A DNA stretch of 64,000 nucleotides from [Pseudomonas] carboxydohydrogena (lineage in GTDB: Bacteria; Pseudomonadota; Alphaproteobacteria; Rhizobiales; Xanthobacteraceae), in assembly GCF_029030725.1 (NCBI RefSeq), contig NZ_CP113162.1, positions 2,850,501-2,914,500 of the forward strand. The letters run 5' to 3'. A program made the position numbers and the translations under genes. Position 1 is the stretch's first letter; every line of letters starts with the position of its first letter. Under the pieces are notes generated by a model. The model saw nothing but the letters and a program-made list of their open reading frames with translations. It was not told where the DNA came from and ran no database searches. This document shows, piece after piece, positions 1 through 10,500 of this stretch.

Positions 1-1279
1 GCTTGCTGGTGAAATTGTTCATGTCCGCATTCGACACGCCGCCAATCCAGGCATCGACGATGCCGGGCGAGACGCCGAGTTGCGCCGTCGAGGATGAAAT
101 ATCGGGATAGCCGCAGCTCACGCTGTTGAGCGTCGCGGTGCCCGCCGCGACCTCGACATAGACCGGCAGGTTCACCGCCGCGACGGAGCCGCCGCCGAGC
201 AACTGGACCGTGGCAAGGATGCGGGTCTGCGCGGTGTGCACGCTCGCCCCCGCCTGCCCGATGGTGATCCAGCTCGAGCCCACAGGTCTTTCGCCGACGG
301 TGACCTGAAGCGAGACGGCGGCGATACCCGGCAGGCCGAGATTGAGGTTGACCGCGATCTGGTGGGTACCGTTGGCGAGTTGCGCGGTCGCCGAGAGTAG
401 ATCGAGCGCGGCGAGATCGACACCCACTTTCGGCTGCTGGCCCACCGTCATGTCGGCGTAAGGACCCGCATCGATCAGGTCGCCCAGCGTCACCTTGGTG
501 GTGATGCCCGACAGCGAGGACCCGACATTCGACAGCGCGCTGCTCGCGGTGCCGGTGACGCCGCTCGATTGCAGCGCTGCGATGATGTCCGTCACCTTCA
601 GATTGGATTGCAGGAGCGAGTCGTAACTCACGCCGGTCAGGTTCGCGCGCGTCGCCAGCGCCGACATGAAATCGAACAGATTGACCTTGGCATCCGCCAG
701 CGCCTGATAATCCATCGCCGAGAGCGACAGCGAGGTGCCGAGCATCTGGCCCAGCAACTGGTTGAGCAGCCCGCCGTTCAGCGAGGCGAGCCGCGAGCCG
801 ATCGCGAAGGTCGCAAGCTGCGTGGTTGTGGCAACCGATGTGACGCGCAGGTTCACGGTCGGATCGCCGGTCAGCACCTTGCCGAAGAACAGCGGCGTCC
901 TGGTCTGCATGGTGACGCGCACGGCGTTGGCGGGCGCGGCTCCGGCGGTGAAGCGCTGCTGCGGCACGATCGACGTGTCCGCCTTGTAGACGCCGGTCTC
1001 GACAGCCACGAGCGAGTCCGGCGGAAAGTTATTCCTGGCCACGGTGGCCGCAGCAGCGCGAGGGGCACGGGTGATGTCGCTCGCCGCCACGATGGCGGCG
1101 AGGTCGGCCGCGCCTTGCGCGCGGCGCTTGTCGGTGAAGACCGAGCCGATATCGATGCCGAGCGCGGCACAGCCGGTCACCAGCAGCATGCAGGCGGCGG
1201 CGATGAAGGCGATGTTGCCGCGTTCGTCGGAAATGAATCTGCGGCCAAGATGGCGCGCGGATTTTCCAGGGCGCTTCAT
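1..1279 (-). CDS. TadG-like pilus assembly protein, C-terminus cut by window edge
   Basis: The frame is open from an ATG at 1279 to the window start, giving 426 residues of a longer protein. The N-terminus has a short basic stretch, the motif DERGNIAFIAAACMLL, and one membrane helix (about residues 22-45), followed by an extracytoplasmic Ser/Thr/Val-rich region. This is the TadG/TadG-like layout of the Flp/Tad secretion and adhesion pilus. The start ATG overlaps the TadE stop by one base (TGATG), so the two are translationally coupled. I could not see a von Willebrand A domain in the visible part, so the family call rests on the N-terminus and the neighbour. Confidence 0.72.
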   Translation of the reverse strand, partial: MKRPGKSARHLGRRFISDERGNIAFIAAACMLLVTGCAALGIDIGSVFTDKRRAQGAADLAAIVAASDITRAPRAAAATVARNNFPPDSLVAVETGVYKADTSIVPQQRFTAGAAPANAVRVTMQTRTPLFFGKVLTGDPTVNLRVTSVATTTQLATFAIGSRLASLNGGLLNQLLGQMLGTSLSLSAMDYQALADAKVNLFDFMSALATRANLTGVSYDSLLQSNLKVTDIIAALQSSGVTGTASSALSNVGSSLSGITTKVTLGDLIDAGPYADMTVGQQPKVGVDLAALDLLSATAQLANGTHQIAVNLNLGLPGIAAVSLQVTVGERPVGSSWITIGQAGASVHTAQTRILATVQLLGGGSVAAVNLPVYVEVAAGTATLNSVSCGYPDISSSTAQLGVSPGIVDAWIGGVSNADMNNFTSK

Positions 1280-1716
1280 CAATAGCCTCCGCGCGGAATG
1301 GCAGCCGAGCGCACGATGACCGGCGGCGGCGCGGGCACGAAGGACGGCAGCGAATAGATGAACGTGCTGGAGGCGTCGTAGTTGACGGTAACGATGAACA
1401 CATTGGGATCGGCGCCGGAGGTCGCCGCGTTCACCGACAGATGCGCGGGCGCGATCAGCGGATAGCTCGCGGCGTTCTGCGTGACATAGTTCGTGGCCAG
1501 CGACTTGCGCTCGGTCTCGTTGAGGCCCGCGACCGAGGTGCGCGCGGCTTCGGCGGCGAGTTGCTGCACGTCGTGAACCATCGCGAGATAGCCGCCGAAC
1601 ATCACGATGCCGAACACCAGCAGCATGAACACCGGCATCACCAATGCGAATTCGACGGCGGACGCGCCCGCATGCGCGCGGCGAAAATCCCGGAAGCGGT
1701 GGCGGCCCATTGTCAT
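1279..1716 (-). CDS. TadE-like minor pseudopilin
   Basis: This small protein (145 residues from ATG 1716) carries a prepilin-like signal: a basic leader, then Gly17 followed by ASAVEF with Glu22 at the +5 position, then a hydrophobic helix to about residue 42. TadE-family pseudopilins of the Flp/Tad system are cleaved by a prepilin peptidase at this kind of site. The frame also opens at a TTG at 1737, but the ATG gives the more usual short leader. It is directly coupled to the downstream TadG-like gene. The remaining tad genes (ATPase, CpaB, secretin) are not in the window. Confidence 0.75.
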   Translation of the reverse strand: MTMGRHRFRDFRRAHAGASAVEFALVMPVFMLLVFGIVMFGGYLAMVHDVQQLAAEAARTSVAGLNETERKSLATNYVTQNAASYPLIAPAHLSVNAATSGADPNVFIVTVNYDASSTFIYSLPSFVPAPPPVIVRSAAIPRGGY

Positions 1717-1902
1717 GGCGGCAGGATGCGCACACAACTTTTAACAGGTGGCAAAAGATATATACTATCTTGGGTAGTAACGATATGCCGTAGCGAATGC
1801 GCAGGACACCGGAGCCGAGCGATGCGCCCACCGTCGTTCCGCTCACTGTCCCCGCCTGATAGGGTCCCGGCCATCCGCCTGCCCGAGGGAAGGAAATCCG
1901 TC

Positions 1903-3243
1903 TTGAATATTCAGCAGTCCCGCTCCGCCTTGTCGCCGAACGATCTTGCCGCCTACTGGATGCCGTTTACCGCCAACCGCGCCTTCAAGCAGGCGCCGCG
2001 CATGCTCGCGGGCGCGAAGGACATGCACTACTTCACGACGGACGGACGGCGGATCATCGACGCGGCCTCGGGCATGTGGTGCTCGAACGCGGGCCATTGC
2101 CGCGAGCCGATCACGCAGGCGATCGCCAGGCAGGCGGCGACCATGGACTACTCACCGCCGTTCCAGTTCGGTCATCCGCAAGCATTCGAGCTTGCCAACC
2201 GCATCGCGGCGCTCGGCCCCGAAGGGCTCGACCATGTGTTCTTCTGCAACTCGGGATCGGAAGCGGTCGATACCGCGCTCAAGATCGCGCTCGCTTTTCA
2301 CGCGACGCGCGGCGAGGCGGCGCGCACGCGGCTGATCGGGCGCGAGCGCGGCTATCACGGCGTCGGCTTCGGCGGCATTTCGGTCGGCGGCATGGTCAAC
2401 AACCGCCGCCTGTTCGGCGCGCTGCTGAACGGCACCGATCACCTGCCCACGACCTACGACCGCGAGCATCAGGCTTTCTCGAAAGGCGAACCGGAATGGG
2501 GAGCCCACCTCGCCGACGAGCTTGAACGCATCGTCACGCTCCACGGCAAGGACACCATCGCCGCCGTCATCGTCGAGCCGATGGCGGGCTCGACCGGCGT
2601 GCTGGTCACGCCGAAGGGATACCTCCAGCGGCTGCGCACGATCTGCGACAAGCACGGCATTCTGTTGATCTTCGACGAGGTCATCACCGGCTTCGGCCGT
2701 CTCGGTTATGCCTTCGCCGCCGAACGCTACGGCGTAGTGCCCGACATGATCACCTTCGCCAAGGGCATCACCAACGGCGCGGTGCCGATGGGCGGCGTGC
2801 TGATCCGCAACGATATCCACGACGCCTTCATGAAGGGGCCGGAACACATCGTCGAACTGTTCCACGGCTACACTTACTCGGCGCACCCGCTGGCCTGCGC
2901 CGCCGGTCTGGCCACCCTCGACATCTACCGTGACGAGGATTTGTTCGCGCGCGCCCGCAAGCTGGAACCGCTGTTCGCAGACGCCGTGATGGGGCTGCGC
3001 AAGGAACCGAACGTCATCGACATCCGCACGGTCGGCCTCACGGCGGGCATCGACCTCGCGCCCAGGGACGGACAGGGCGGCCTGCGCGGCCTCACCGCGC
3101 TCGCCAACGGCTTCAACGAGCATGATCTGATGATCCGCGTGGCGGGGGATACGATTGCCCTGACGCCGCCCTTGATCATGAGCGAGGCCCAGATCGGCGA
3201 GATCATGGACAAGGTCGCCGCCGTCATCCGCTCGGTCGCCTGA
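1903..3243 (+). CDS. Class III omega-amino acid:pyruvate aminotransferase
   Basis: This is a PLP-dependent fold-type I aminotransferase of 446 residues. The cofactor aspartate is in DEVITGFGRLG (Asp258) and the Schiff-base lysine is Lys287 in ITFAKGITNGAVPMGG. The start region NIQQSRSALSPNDLAAYWMPFTANR-like (quoted in part) resembles beta-alanine/omega-amino acid:pyruvate transaminases, which move an amino group from an omega-amine or beta-alanine to pyruvate. I chose the TTG at 1903 because GAGGGAAGGAAA lies 7-8 bases upstream and the length fits the family; an in-frame ATG at 1822 would add 27 residues. The exact substrate cannot be read from sequence. Confidence 0.85.
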   Translation: MNIQQSRSALSPNDLAAYWMPFTANRAFKQAPRMLAGAKDMHYFTTDGRRIIDAASGMWCSNAGHCREPITQAIARQAATMDYSPPFQFGHPQAFELANRIAALGPEGLDHVFFCNSGSEAVDTALKIALAFHATRGEAARTRLIGRERGYHGVGFGGISVGGMVNNRRLFGALLNGTDHLPTTYDREHQAFSKGEPEWGAHLADELERIVTLHGKDTIAAVIVEPMAGSTGVLVTPKGYLQRLRTICDKHGILLIFDEVITGFGRLGYAFAAERYGVVPDMITFAKGITNGAVPMGGVLIRNDIHDAFMKGPEHIVELFHGYTYSAHPLACAAGLATLDIYRDEDLFARARKLEPLFADAVMGLRKEPNVIDIRTVGLTAGIDLAPRDGQGGLRGLTALANGFNEHDLMIRVAGDTIALTPPLIMSEAQIGEIMDKVAAVIRSVA

Positions 3244-3398
3244 GCGGCCGACCCTGCCCGCGCCCGGCCAACCGGCAGGACGCGGGCCGTTCCGGCTGCT
3301 CATCCGGCGGTGGAGAAACACCGGACAGCGCCCCGCAGAACTTCCCGGCGAATCGAACTTGATGCTAGAATCGGCCCCGCCGGGGGGATGGCTGGAGC

Positions 3399-4832
3399 AT
3401 GGTTCGCGTATCGACGATTTTCATCGCCATCTGCATGGTGCTGATCGCGGCTTCGCTCGGCCTGATTCTGTATGCGATGACCGGCCTGAGCATGCGCGAA
3501 TCCGCCCTCGTGGCACTGGCCGCGCTCGTCTGCCTCATCCTCTACAATGCCATCTCGGTGCGCATCCGCAGGGGCACCGGTGCCAGCGGCCAGATCGCGG
3601 ACCTGTCGCGCGGCACCGCCGATCTCGCCCGGCAGGTCGCCGAGTACGGCCGCCGCATGGCGCTGATCGAATCGAGACTCGCCAGCGCGGACAATGTCGC
3701 GCAAGATCGCGCCCGCGCGGTGATGGGCGAGATCGGCGAACTCGGCGTCATGATCAAGCATCTCGCCGGATCGGTCGCGACCCATGACGAACTGCTGACC
3801 TCGGCCACAAGCCTGACGGCCGCGCACCATCCTTCGCAGCCCCAGATGACGGATGCCCCGCAGACCCAGCCTGTCGAGCCGGTCCACGCGGCCGAGCCGC
3901 CCGTGCCCGTCGCATTGCAGGCCGCCGCGGAAGCGATCTCGAATCTTCCGGACATGCTCGCCGCCATCAAGAGCGCGGCTGACGCCAATCGCATCGATCT
4001 CTATCTGCAACCGATCGTGTCGCTGCCCCAGCGCAAGGTGCGGTTCTACGAAGCCGTTTCCCGCCTGCGCGACGAGAAGGATCATGTCTTCACCGCGGGC
4101 CAGTTCATCGACATCGCCGAAGCGAGCGGCATAATCGGCCAGATCGACTACACCGTGCTGTTCCGCTGCGTTCAGGTGCTGCGCCGCCTGCAAGTGCGGA
4201 CCAAGGACGTCGGCATGTTCTGCAACATCTCCGGCGCGACACTCGCAAGCCCCGACATTTTCGGCGAGTGCATCGCCTTTCTCGAAGCCAACCGCGCGCT
4301 CGCGCCTTCACTGGTGCTGGAATTCAAGCAGAGCGCGTTCCGCAGCCTCGGCCCCGTCGAGATCGAACATCTCGCCGCGCTGAAGCGGCTCGGCTTCCAG
4401 TTCTCGATCGACAACATCGCCGATCTCAAAATCGACGGCCGCGAACTGGCCGACCGCGGCGTGCGCTACATCAAGGTGCCCGCTCCGCTGCTGCTCGACC
4501 AGAAGGAGGCGGCAGCGTCCGACATCCACACCGCCGATCTGACGAGTCTGCTCACGCGGTTCGGCATCGACCTGATCGCGGAGAAGATCGAGGGCGAGCG
4601 TTCCGTGGCGGACCTGCTCGATTACGACGTGCGATTCGGACAGGGCTTTCTGTTCTCCGCGCCACGGCCGCTGCGTCCCGAAGCCGCGGTGCCCACTCCG
4701 GTCGCCGCGAGCCGCCAGTCCAAGGCCCCGCTTCCGCCGCCCGCCGAACCTGCCGCGATCGCGGCCCGCGCAGCAGCCGAGACGCGCCTGTCCGGCACCG
4801 CCGCGCTCGCACGGCGGATCGCGCAAAGCTAG
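3399..4832 (+). CDS. TipF-like membrane protein with degenerate EAL domain
   Basis: This 477-residue protein has two N-terminal membrane helices (about 4-27 and 34-53), a probable coiled-coil segment (about 58-130), a Pro/Ala linker, and an EAL-type domain at about 195-440. The catalytic signatures are altered: YEAVSRLR stands where EALLR is expected, LEFKQ stands where LEITE is expected, and the DDFGTG loop is replaced by SIDNIADLKIDG. It therefore probably binds, but does not hydrolyse, cyclic-di-GMP. The architecture matches Caulobacter TipF, a c-di-GMP effector that positions flagellar assembly. The C-terminus is a Pro/Ala-rich tail. The TipF assignment is an inference from layout. Confidence 0.75.
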   Translation: MVRVSTIFIAICMVLIAASLGLILYAMTGLSMRESALVALAALVCLILYNAISVRIRRGTGASGQIADLSRGTADLARQVAEYGRRMALIESRLASADNVAQDRARAVMGEIGELGVMIKHLAGSVATHDELLTSATSLTAAHHPSQPQMTDAPQTQPVEPVHAAEPPVPVALQAAAEAISNLPDMLAAIKSAADANRIDLYLQPIVSLPQRKVRFYEAVSRLRDEKDHVFTAGQFIDIAEASGIIGQIDYTVLFRCVQVLRRLQVRTKDVGMFCNISGATLASPDIFGECIAFLEANRALAPSLVLEFKQSAFRSLGPVEIEHLAALKRLGFQFSIDNIADLKIDGRELADRGVRYIKVPAPLLLDQKEAAASDIHTADLTSLLTRFGIDLIAEKIEGERSVADLLDYDVRFGQGFLFSAPRPLRPEAAVPTPVAASRQSKAPLPPPAEPAAIAARAAAETRLSGTAALARRIAQS

Positions 4833-4925
4833 ATATCCATCCCAGAGAACCTTTCCTTCCTCGCCGCATCGTGGCAGGGGTTGGTCATGCACATATAATT
4901 GCGCCCGATCTTTCCCCGGACACGA

Positions 4926-5789
4926 ATGATGAGCCCTCTCCGCTTCACCCCGCATTTGCGCGACCTCGTTCACGACACCGATGTTCTGATCAGCGACATC
5001 TGGGGCGTGGTCCATAACGGCGTGGCGGCGTTTCCCGACGCCTGCGGAGCCTTGCAGACATTTCGCAAGCAGGGCGGCATCGTGGTGATGCTGACGAATT
5101 CGCCGCGCCCGACGCCGGCCGTGCAGGAGCAGTTGCGCGAATTGCGCGTGCCGGACGATTGCTACGACGACATCGTCACCTCCGGCGATCTCACGCGCCA
5201 CTACATCGCCGCACGGCCCGGCGAGCCGCTCTACCAGATCGGACCCGACCGCGACGGCCCCACCTTCGACGGCCTCGACGTCAGTTTCGCGCCGCTGGAG
5301 CGCGCCGATTATATCGTCTGCACCGGGCTGTTCGACGACGAAACCGAAACGGCGGAAGACTATCGCGAGATGCTACTCAAGGCTCTGAGCCGCAGGCTGC
5401 CGATGATCTGCGCCAATCCCGATATCATCGTCGAGCGCGGCCACAAGATCATCTATTGCGCGGGCGCGGTCGCCGAATTGTATCGCGAGATTGGCGGCGA
5501 CGTGACCTTCTACGGCAAGCCGCATCTTCCCGCCTACCACCGGGCATTCGAGCTTGCCGCCGCTCGGCGCGGCGCGCCGACGCCCCTCAACCGGATGCTG
5601 GCGATCGGGGATTCGGTGCGCACCGATCTCGCGGGAGCGAACAATGCCGGCATCGCATGCGTGTTTGTGACGCGCGGCATCCATTCGGCGGACTTCACGG
5701 AAGCCCACGAGATCGATGCCGCGGCCGCGCAACGGCTGTTCGGCGGCACCAGGCCGCCTTTCGTGCTGATGCGGGATCTGCGCTGGTAA
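4926..5789 (+). CDS. HAD superfamily class IIA hydrolase (TIGR01459-like)
   Basis: This is a NagD/class IIA-type haloacid dehalogenase phosphatase of 287 residues. Motif I is DIWGVVHNG with nucleophile Asp24, motif II is the TNS of MLTNSPR, and motif IV is GDSVRTDLAGA with Asp229. The motif I tryptophan in place of the usual second aspartate is typical of the TIGR01459 subgroup. The substrate is unknown; relatives act on small phosphorylated sugars or nucleotides. I placed the start at ATG 4926 (a second ATG follows directly); a TTG at 4899 is possible but adds a non-family leader. Confidence 0.82.
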   Translation: MMSPLRFTPHLRDLVHDTDVLISDIWGVVHNGVAAFPDACGALQTFRKQGGIVVMLTNSPRPTPAVQEQLRELRVPDDCYDDIVTSGDLTRHYIAARPGEPLYQIGPDRDGPTFDGLDVSFAPLERADYIVCTGLFDDETETAEDYREMLLKALSRRLPMICANPDIIVERGHKIIYCAGAVAELYREIGGDVTFYGKPHLPAYHRAFELAAARRGAPTPLNRMLAIGDSVRTDLAGANNAGIACVFVTRGIHSADFTEAHEIDAAAAQRLFGGTRPPFVLMRDLRW

Positions 5790-5815
5790 AAGCGGATCGC
5801 CAACAGGCCCAAAGC

Positions 5816-5844
5816 AAAATGCCCGGCGCGGGCCGGGCATTTCA
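5816..5844. terminator. Bidirectional hairpin between HAD gene and cheY
   Basis: ATGCCCGGC (5819-5827) pairs perfectly with GCCGGGCAT (5832-5840) around a four-base loop. It is flanked by AAAA on the left and TTTC on the right, and it lies between two convergent genes, so it can serve both. Confidence 0.8.
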
Positions 5845-5884
5845 GAAACAGTTTCGACGTTCGATCAATGCTTCCGATCGATGC

Positions 5885-6277
5885 TTAAGCGTTGTTGTCG
5901 GGGAACACCGCGTCGATCTTGGTCTTGAGCGTCGCCGCATTGAACGGCTTGACGATGTAGTTGTTCACGCCCGCTTTCTTCGCCGCGATCACGTTCTCGG
6001 TCTTGGATTCGGCGGTAATCATGATGAAGGGCGTGGTCGCGAGATTCGGATCGCCACGCACTTCCTTGAGAAGGTCGTAACCCGTCATCGGCTCCATGTT
6101 CCAGTCGGAGATCACGAGCCCGTACTTCTTGCCGCGCATCTTGGCGAGCGCGGCGGAGCCGTCGCTGGCGTCGTCGATGTTCTCAAAACCGAGTTGTTTC
6201 AAAAGATTTCTGATAATGCGGATCATGGTGTTGTAGTCATCCACCACCAACACCGGCATCGATAAGTCCATAGCCAT
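5885..6277 (-). CDS. cheY: Single-domain response regulator, CheY type
   Basis: The 130-residue protein is only a receiver domain. The acidic pocket is Asp13-Asp14, the phospho-acceptor is Asp58 in ISDWNMEPMTG, and the switch residues are Thr88 and Lys110 (VKPF). The pattern SDWNMEPMTGYDLLKEVR is close to classical CheY, which diffuses from the CheA kinase to the flagellar motor. A strong ribosome site GGGAGAAG precedes the ATG. No other che gene adjoins it, but a cheZ lies at 39.2 kb in this window. Its start faces ribF with a 200-base gap that should hold both promoters. Confidence 0.88.
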   Translation of the reverse strand: MAMDLSMPVLVVDDYNTMIRIIRNLLKQLGFENIDDASDGSAALAKMRGKKYGLVISDWNMEPMTGYDLLKEVRGDPNLATTPFIMITAESKTENVIAAKKAGVNNYIVKPFNAATLKTKIDAVFPDNNA

Positions 6278-6478
6278 CGCTCAGCTTCTCCCGAACGCCC
6301 AGCCCATGGGCGCGCTTCGTCTATATTCTATAGTGGCGCGATCCGGACCTTGCGGCCCATTCCAGCCTTGGGAGGAATTGCTAGCATCCCCGCTTAAACA
6401 GCCCGTTAATCCGCTCCATCGCCTTGACTTCATCCTCCCCACCCGGTCACTTCCAGCATCCCGTTCTCACCTGGCGTT

Positions 6479-7468
6479 ATGATAAAAAATCCGTTTCAAA
6501 TCATCCGCGACACCACTCCGCCCGCCGGCATTCCGCGCGGCGCGGTCATCGCGCTCGGCAATTTCGACGGCGTTCATCTGGGACACCGCACCGTGATCGC
6601 GGCGGCTCAGAAAATCGCGAAAAGCGCCGGGCAGAAGGCTTTTGCATTAAGTTTCGAGCCGCATCCGCGCAGCTTCTTCAATCCGGCCGCCGCGCATTTC
6701 CGCCTCACCAACGAACAGGCCAAGCTGCGCCTGCTGGCAGGCACCGGGCTCGACGGCGCGGTGGTGCTCGATTTCAACGCCGCCCGCGCCGCCACCAGCG
6801 CACAGGATTTCATTAACCAAGAACTCGTCGAGCGGCTCGGCGTGTCGGGAATCTCCGTCGGCGACGACTTTCATTTCGGCAAGGGCCGCAGCGGTTCGCC
6901 TGCGACCCTGGCCGAACAGGGCGAGCGCCTCGGCTTCAAGGTCCATATTCAATCGCATGTTGATCTGTCGGGGTTGCCGATTTCCTCCAGCGCCATTCGC
7001 GCCGCGCTCAAGGAAGGGCGTATCCGTGACGCCACCGCCATGCTCGGCGGGCCGTGGTTCGTCAGCGGCACCGTGATCCATGGCGAGAAGCGCGGCCGCG
7101 AGCTTGGCTATCCCACCGCCAACATCCGGCTCGATCCGCATGTCGATCTCAGGCACGGCATCTATGCGGTGCGTGTCGGTCTCGGCGGCGGCGCCGACCC
7201 GCAGCGCCTCGGCGGCGTCGCGAGCTACGGACGGCGGCCGACCTTCGACAACGGCCCGCCTCTGCTCGAGGTTTTCCTGTTCGACTTCAACGCCGACCTC
7301 TACGGCCAGACCCTCGACGTCGCCTTCATCGAATATCTGCGCGACGAGATGAAGTTCGACAATATCACGGCCCTGATCCGGCAGATGGACGATGACAGCC
7401 TGCGCGCCCGCGCCGTTCTGGAGGCCGCCCCGAGGGCGTTCCCAACGCTGGGCGAGGTGGACGAGTAG
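6479..7468 (+). CDS. ribF: Bifunctional riboflavin kinase / FAD synthetase
   Basis: This 329-residue enzyme converts riboflavin to FMN and then to FAD. The N-terminal FMN adenylyltransferase half has GNFDGVHLGHRTVI (residues 27-40, HLGH being the HxGH-like nucleotide site) and ISSSAIR (about 167-173). The C-terminal flavokinase half has RGRELGYPTANI (about 204-215). The length is normal for the bifunctional enzyme. It is followed 83 bases downstream by ileS in the same direction, the common ribF-ileS-lspA arrangement. Confidence 0.95.
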   Translation: MIKNPFQIIRDTTPPAGIPRGAVIALGNFDGVHLGHRTVIAAAQKIAKSAGQKAFALSFEPHPRSFFNPAAAHFRLTNEQAKLRLLAGTGLDGAVVLDFNAARAATSAQDFINQELVERLGVSGISVGDDFHFGKGRSGSPATLAEQGERLGFKVHIQSHVDLSGLPISSSAIRAALKEGRIRDATAMLGGPWFVSGTVIHGEKRGRELGYPTANIRLDPHVDLRHGIYAVRVGLGGGADPQRLGGVASYGRRPTFDNGPPLLEVFLFDFNADLYGQTLDVAFIEYLRDEMKFDNITALIRQMDDDSLRARAVLEAAPRAFPTLGEVDE

Positions 7469-7551
7469 TGTCGTCATTCCGGGCAGAAAATGGCTCCGGG
7501 CCGCGGTAAACGGCTTTCCCCTTCTCCCCAAAACGCGCTATTCACCCCGGC

Positions 7552-10500
7552 ATGACCGAGAAGCCCAAATCCGACGCCCCCGATTATTCCAAAACCCTCT
7601 ATCTGCCGCAGACGGACTTCCCGATGCGCGCGGGCCTGCCGCAGCGCGAGCCGGACCTGCTGGCGCGCTGGAACGAGATCGGCCTGTACGAGCGGCTGCG
7701 CGAGCAATCCAAGGGCCGCCTGAAATTCGTGCTGCATGACGGCCCGCCCTACGCCAACGGCAACATCCATATCGGCCACGCGCTCAACAAGATCCTCAAG
7801 GACCTCGTGACCAAGAGCCAGCAGATGCTTGGCTTCGATTCCAATTACGTGCCGGGCTGGGACTGCCATGGCCTGCCGATCGAATGGAAGATCGAGGAAG
7901 GCTACCGCGCCAAGGGTAAGAACAAGGACGCGGTTCCGATCAACGAATTCCGCAAGGAGTGCCGGGCATTCGCGCAGAAATGGGTCGACATCCAGCGCGA
8001 GGAATTCAAGCGTCTCGGCGTGATCGGCGACTGGGCGCATCCCTACACCACCATGAACTTCGCCGCCGAAGCGCAGATCGCGCGCGAGATCATGAAATTC
8101 GCCGCCAACGGCCTCCTCTATCGCGGCTCCAAGCCGGTGATGTGGAGCGTGGTGGAGAAGACCGCGCTCGCGGAAGCGGAGGTCGAATACGAGGACCACA
8201 TCTCCGATACGGTGTGGGTGAAGTTTCCGGTGAAGGCCGCGTTCGGCCGTCTCGCCAATGCCTCGGTGGTGATCTGGACCACGACGCCGTGGACGCTGCC
8301 GGGCAACCGCGCGATCTCGTTCTCCTCCAAGGTCGCCTATGGCCTCTACAAGGTCACCGACGCGCCCGCCGACAACTGGGCGAAGACCGGCGATCTTCTG
8401 ATCCTCGCCGACAAGCTCGCGGAGGACGTGTTCAAGCAGGCGCGCGTCACCTCTTATGAGCGCACCTCGGATATCGACAGCGGCATTCTCGACGCGCTCG
8501 AATGCAGCCATCCGTTCAAGGGACTGGAAGGCGGTTACGAATTCACCGTGCCGCTGCTCGACGGCGATCATGTCACCGACGACACCGGCACCGGCTTCGT
8601 CCACACCGCCCCGAGCCATGGCCGCGAGGACTTCGACATCTGGATGGCGAACGCGCGCGACCTTGAGGCGCGCGGCATCTCCTCGGTCATCCCGTATACC
8701 GTCGATGCCGACAGCGCGCTGACCGCGCAGGCCCCGGGCTTCACCGGCAAGCGCGTGCTAACCGACAAGGGCGAGAAGGGCGACGCCAACGACGCCGTCA
8801 TCAAGGCGCTGATCGAGCGCGGCGCGCTTTTGGCGCGCGGCCGTCTCAAGCATCAGTATCCGCATTCCTGGCGCTCGAAGAAGCCGGTGATCTATCGCAA
8901 CACGCCGCAATGGTTCATCGCGATGGACAAGCCGATCACAGACGTGGCCAACCGAGCCGATGCAAAAGCCTTCATGGCTCAAATGATGGGCACTGGCGAC
9001 ACGCTCAGGCATCGAGCACTCGAAGCAATCAAGGATACGCAATGGGTTCCCGCACAAGGTGAGAACCGCATCACTGGCATGATCGAGGGCCGCCCGGACT
9101 GGGTGGTGTCGCGCCAGCGCGCCTGGGGCGTGCCGATCACCGTGTTCGTGCGCGAGAAGGGCGACGGCTCGGTCGAACCGCTGCGGGATGAGGCCGTCAA
9201 CACCCGCATCGCCGAGGCTTTCGAGAGAGAGGGCGCCGATGCGTGGTACGCCGAGGGCGCGCGCGAACGTTTTCTCGGCAACCATGCCAGCGAAGACTGG
9301 AAGAAGGTCGACGACATTCTCGACGTCTGGTTCGATTCCGGCTCGACGCATGCGTTCGTGCTGGAAGACCCGGTGCATTTCCCCGGCCTCGCCGGCATCA
9401 GGCGCAAGGACGATGGCGGCAACGACACCGTGATGTATCTCGAGGGCAGCGACCAGCATCGCGGCTGGTTTCACTCCTCGCTGCTGGAAAGCTGCGGCAC
9501 GCGCGACCGCGCCCCCTATGATATCGTTCTCACCCACGGCTTCACGCTCGACGAGCACGGCCGCAAGATGTCGAAGTCGCTCGGCAACACCACCGCGCCG
9601 CAGGACGTCATCAAGCAATCCGGCGCGGACATCCTGCGCCTGTGGGTCGCGCAGTCGGATTATTCCGACGATCTGCGGATCGGGCCTGAAATCCTCAAAG
9701 GCACCATTGAGACCTACCGCAAGCTGCGCAACACCATCCGCTGGATGCTGGGAAGCCTCGCGCACTTCCGCGATACGGACCGCATCAAGGCTGACGACAT
9801 GCCCGAGCTTGAGCAACTGATGCTGCATCGGCTCTCCCAGATCGACGCCATCGTGCGCCAGGCCTATACCGAGTTCGACTACAAGACGGTGATCGCCGCA
9901 TTGTCGCATTTCATGAACACCGAGCTGTCGGCGTTCTATTTCGACATCCGCAAGGACACGCTGTACTGCGACCCGCCGTCGTCGGTGGCGCGCAAGGCCT
10001 CGCTCACGGTGATCGACACCCTGTTCCGCAGCATCGTCACATGGCTCGCGCCGATCCTGTCCTTCACGGCGGAAGAAGCCTGGCTGTCGCGCTATCCCGA
10101 TGCGCAGTCCGTGCACCTGGAGCCGTTCCAGAGCGTGCCTGCGGCATGGCGCGATGATATGCTGGCGCAAAAATGGGATGCGATCCGCGACGTGCGCCGC
10201 GTCGTCACCGGCGCGCTCGAAGTCGAGCGCGCGGCCAAGCGCATCGGCTCCTCGCTGGAAGCCTCGCCGCTGGTTTATGTGTCGGACATGGCGCTCTTGG
10301 GCATTCTCGCCGATGTCGATCTCGCGGAAGTATGCATCACCTCCAACGCGATGGTGACCAACGAGACCCCGCCCGCCGGTGCGTTCACACTCAACGATGT
10401 TCCGGGTGTCGCGGTCGTGGTCGAGAAGGCCGCGGGCAAGAAATGCGCGCGCTCGTGGAAAATTCTCCCGACCGTCGGCGACGATCCTGAATACCCCGAT

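Noticed and set aside
2152-3321. 389-residue frame antisense to the aminotransferase
   Set aside because: The aminotransferase has PLP motifs and a ribosome site; the antisense frame has neither.
6391-6409. Possible CtrA box (TTAA spaced TTAA)
   Set aside because: The spacing is eight bases, not the seven required, and no CtrA-dependent gene is indicated.
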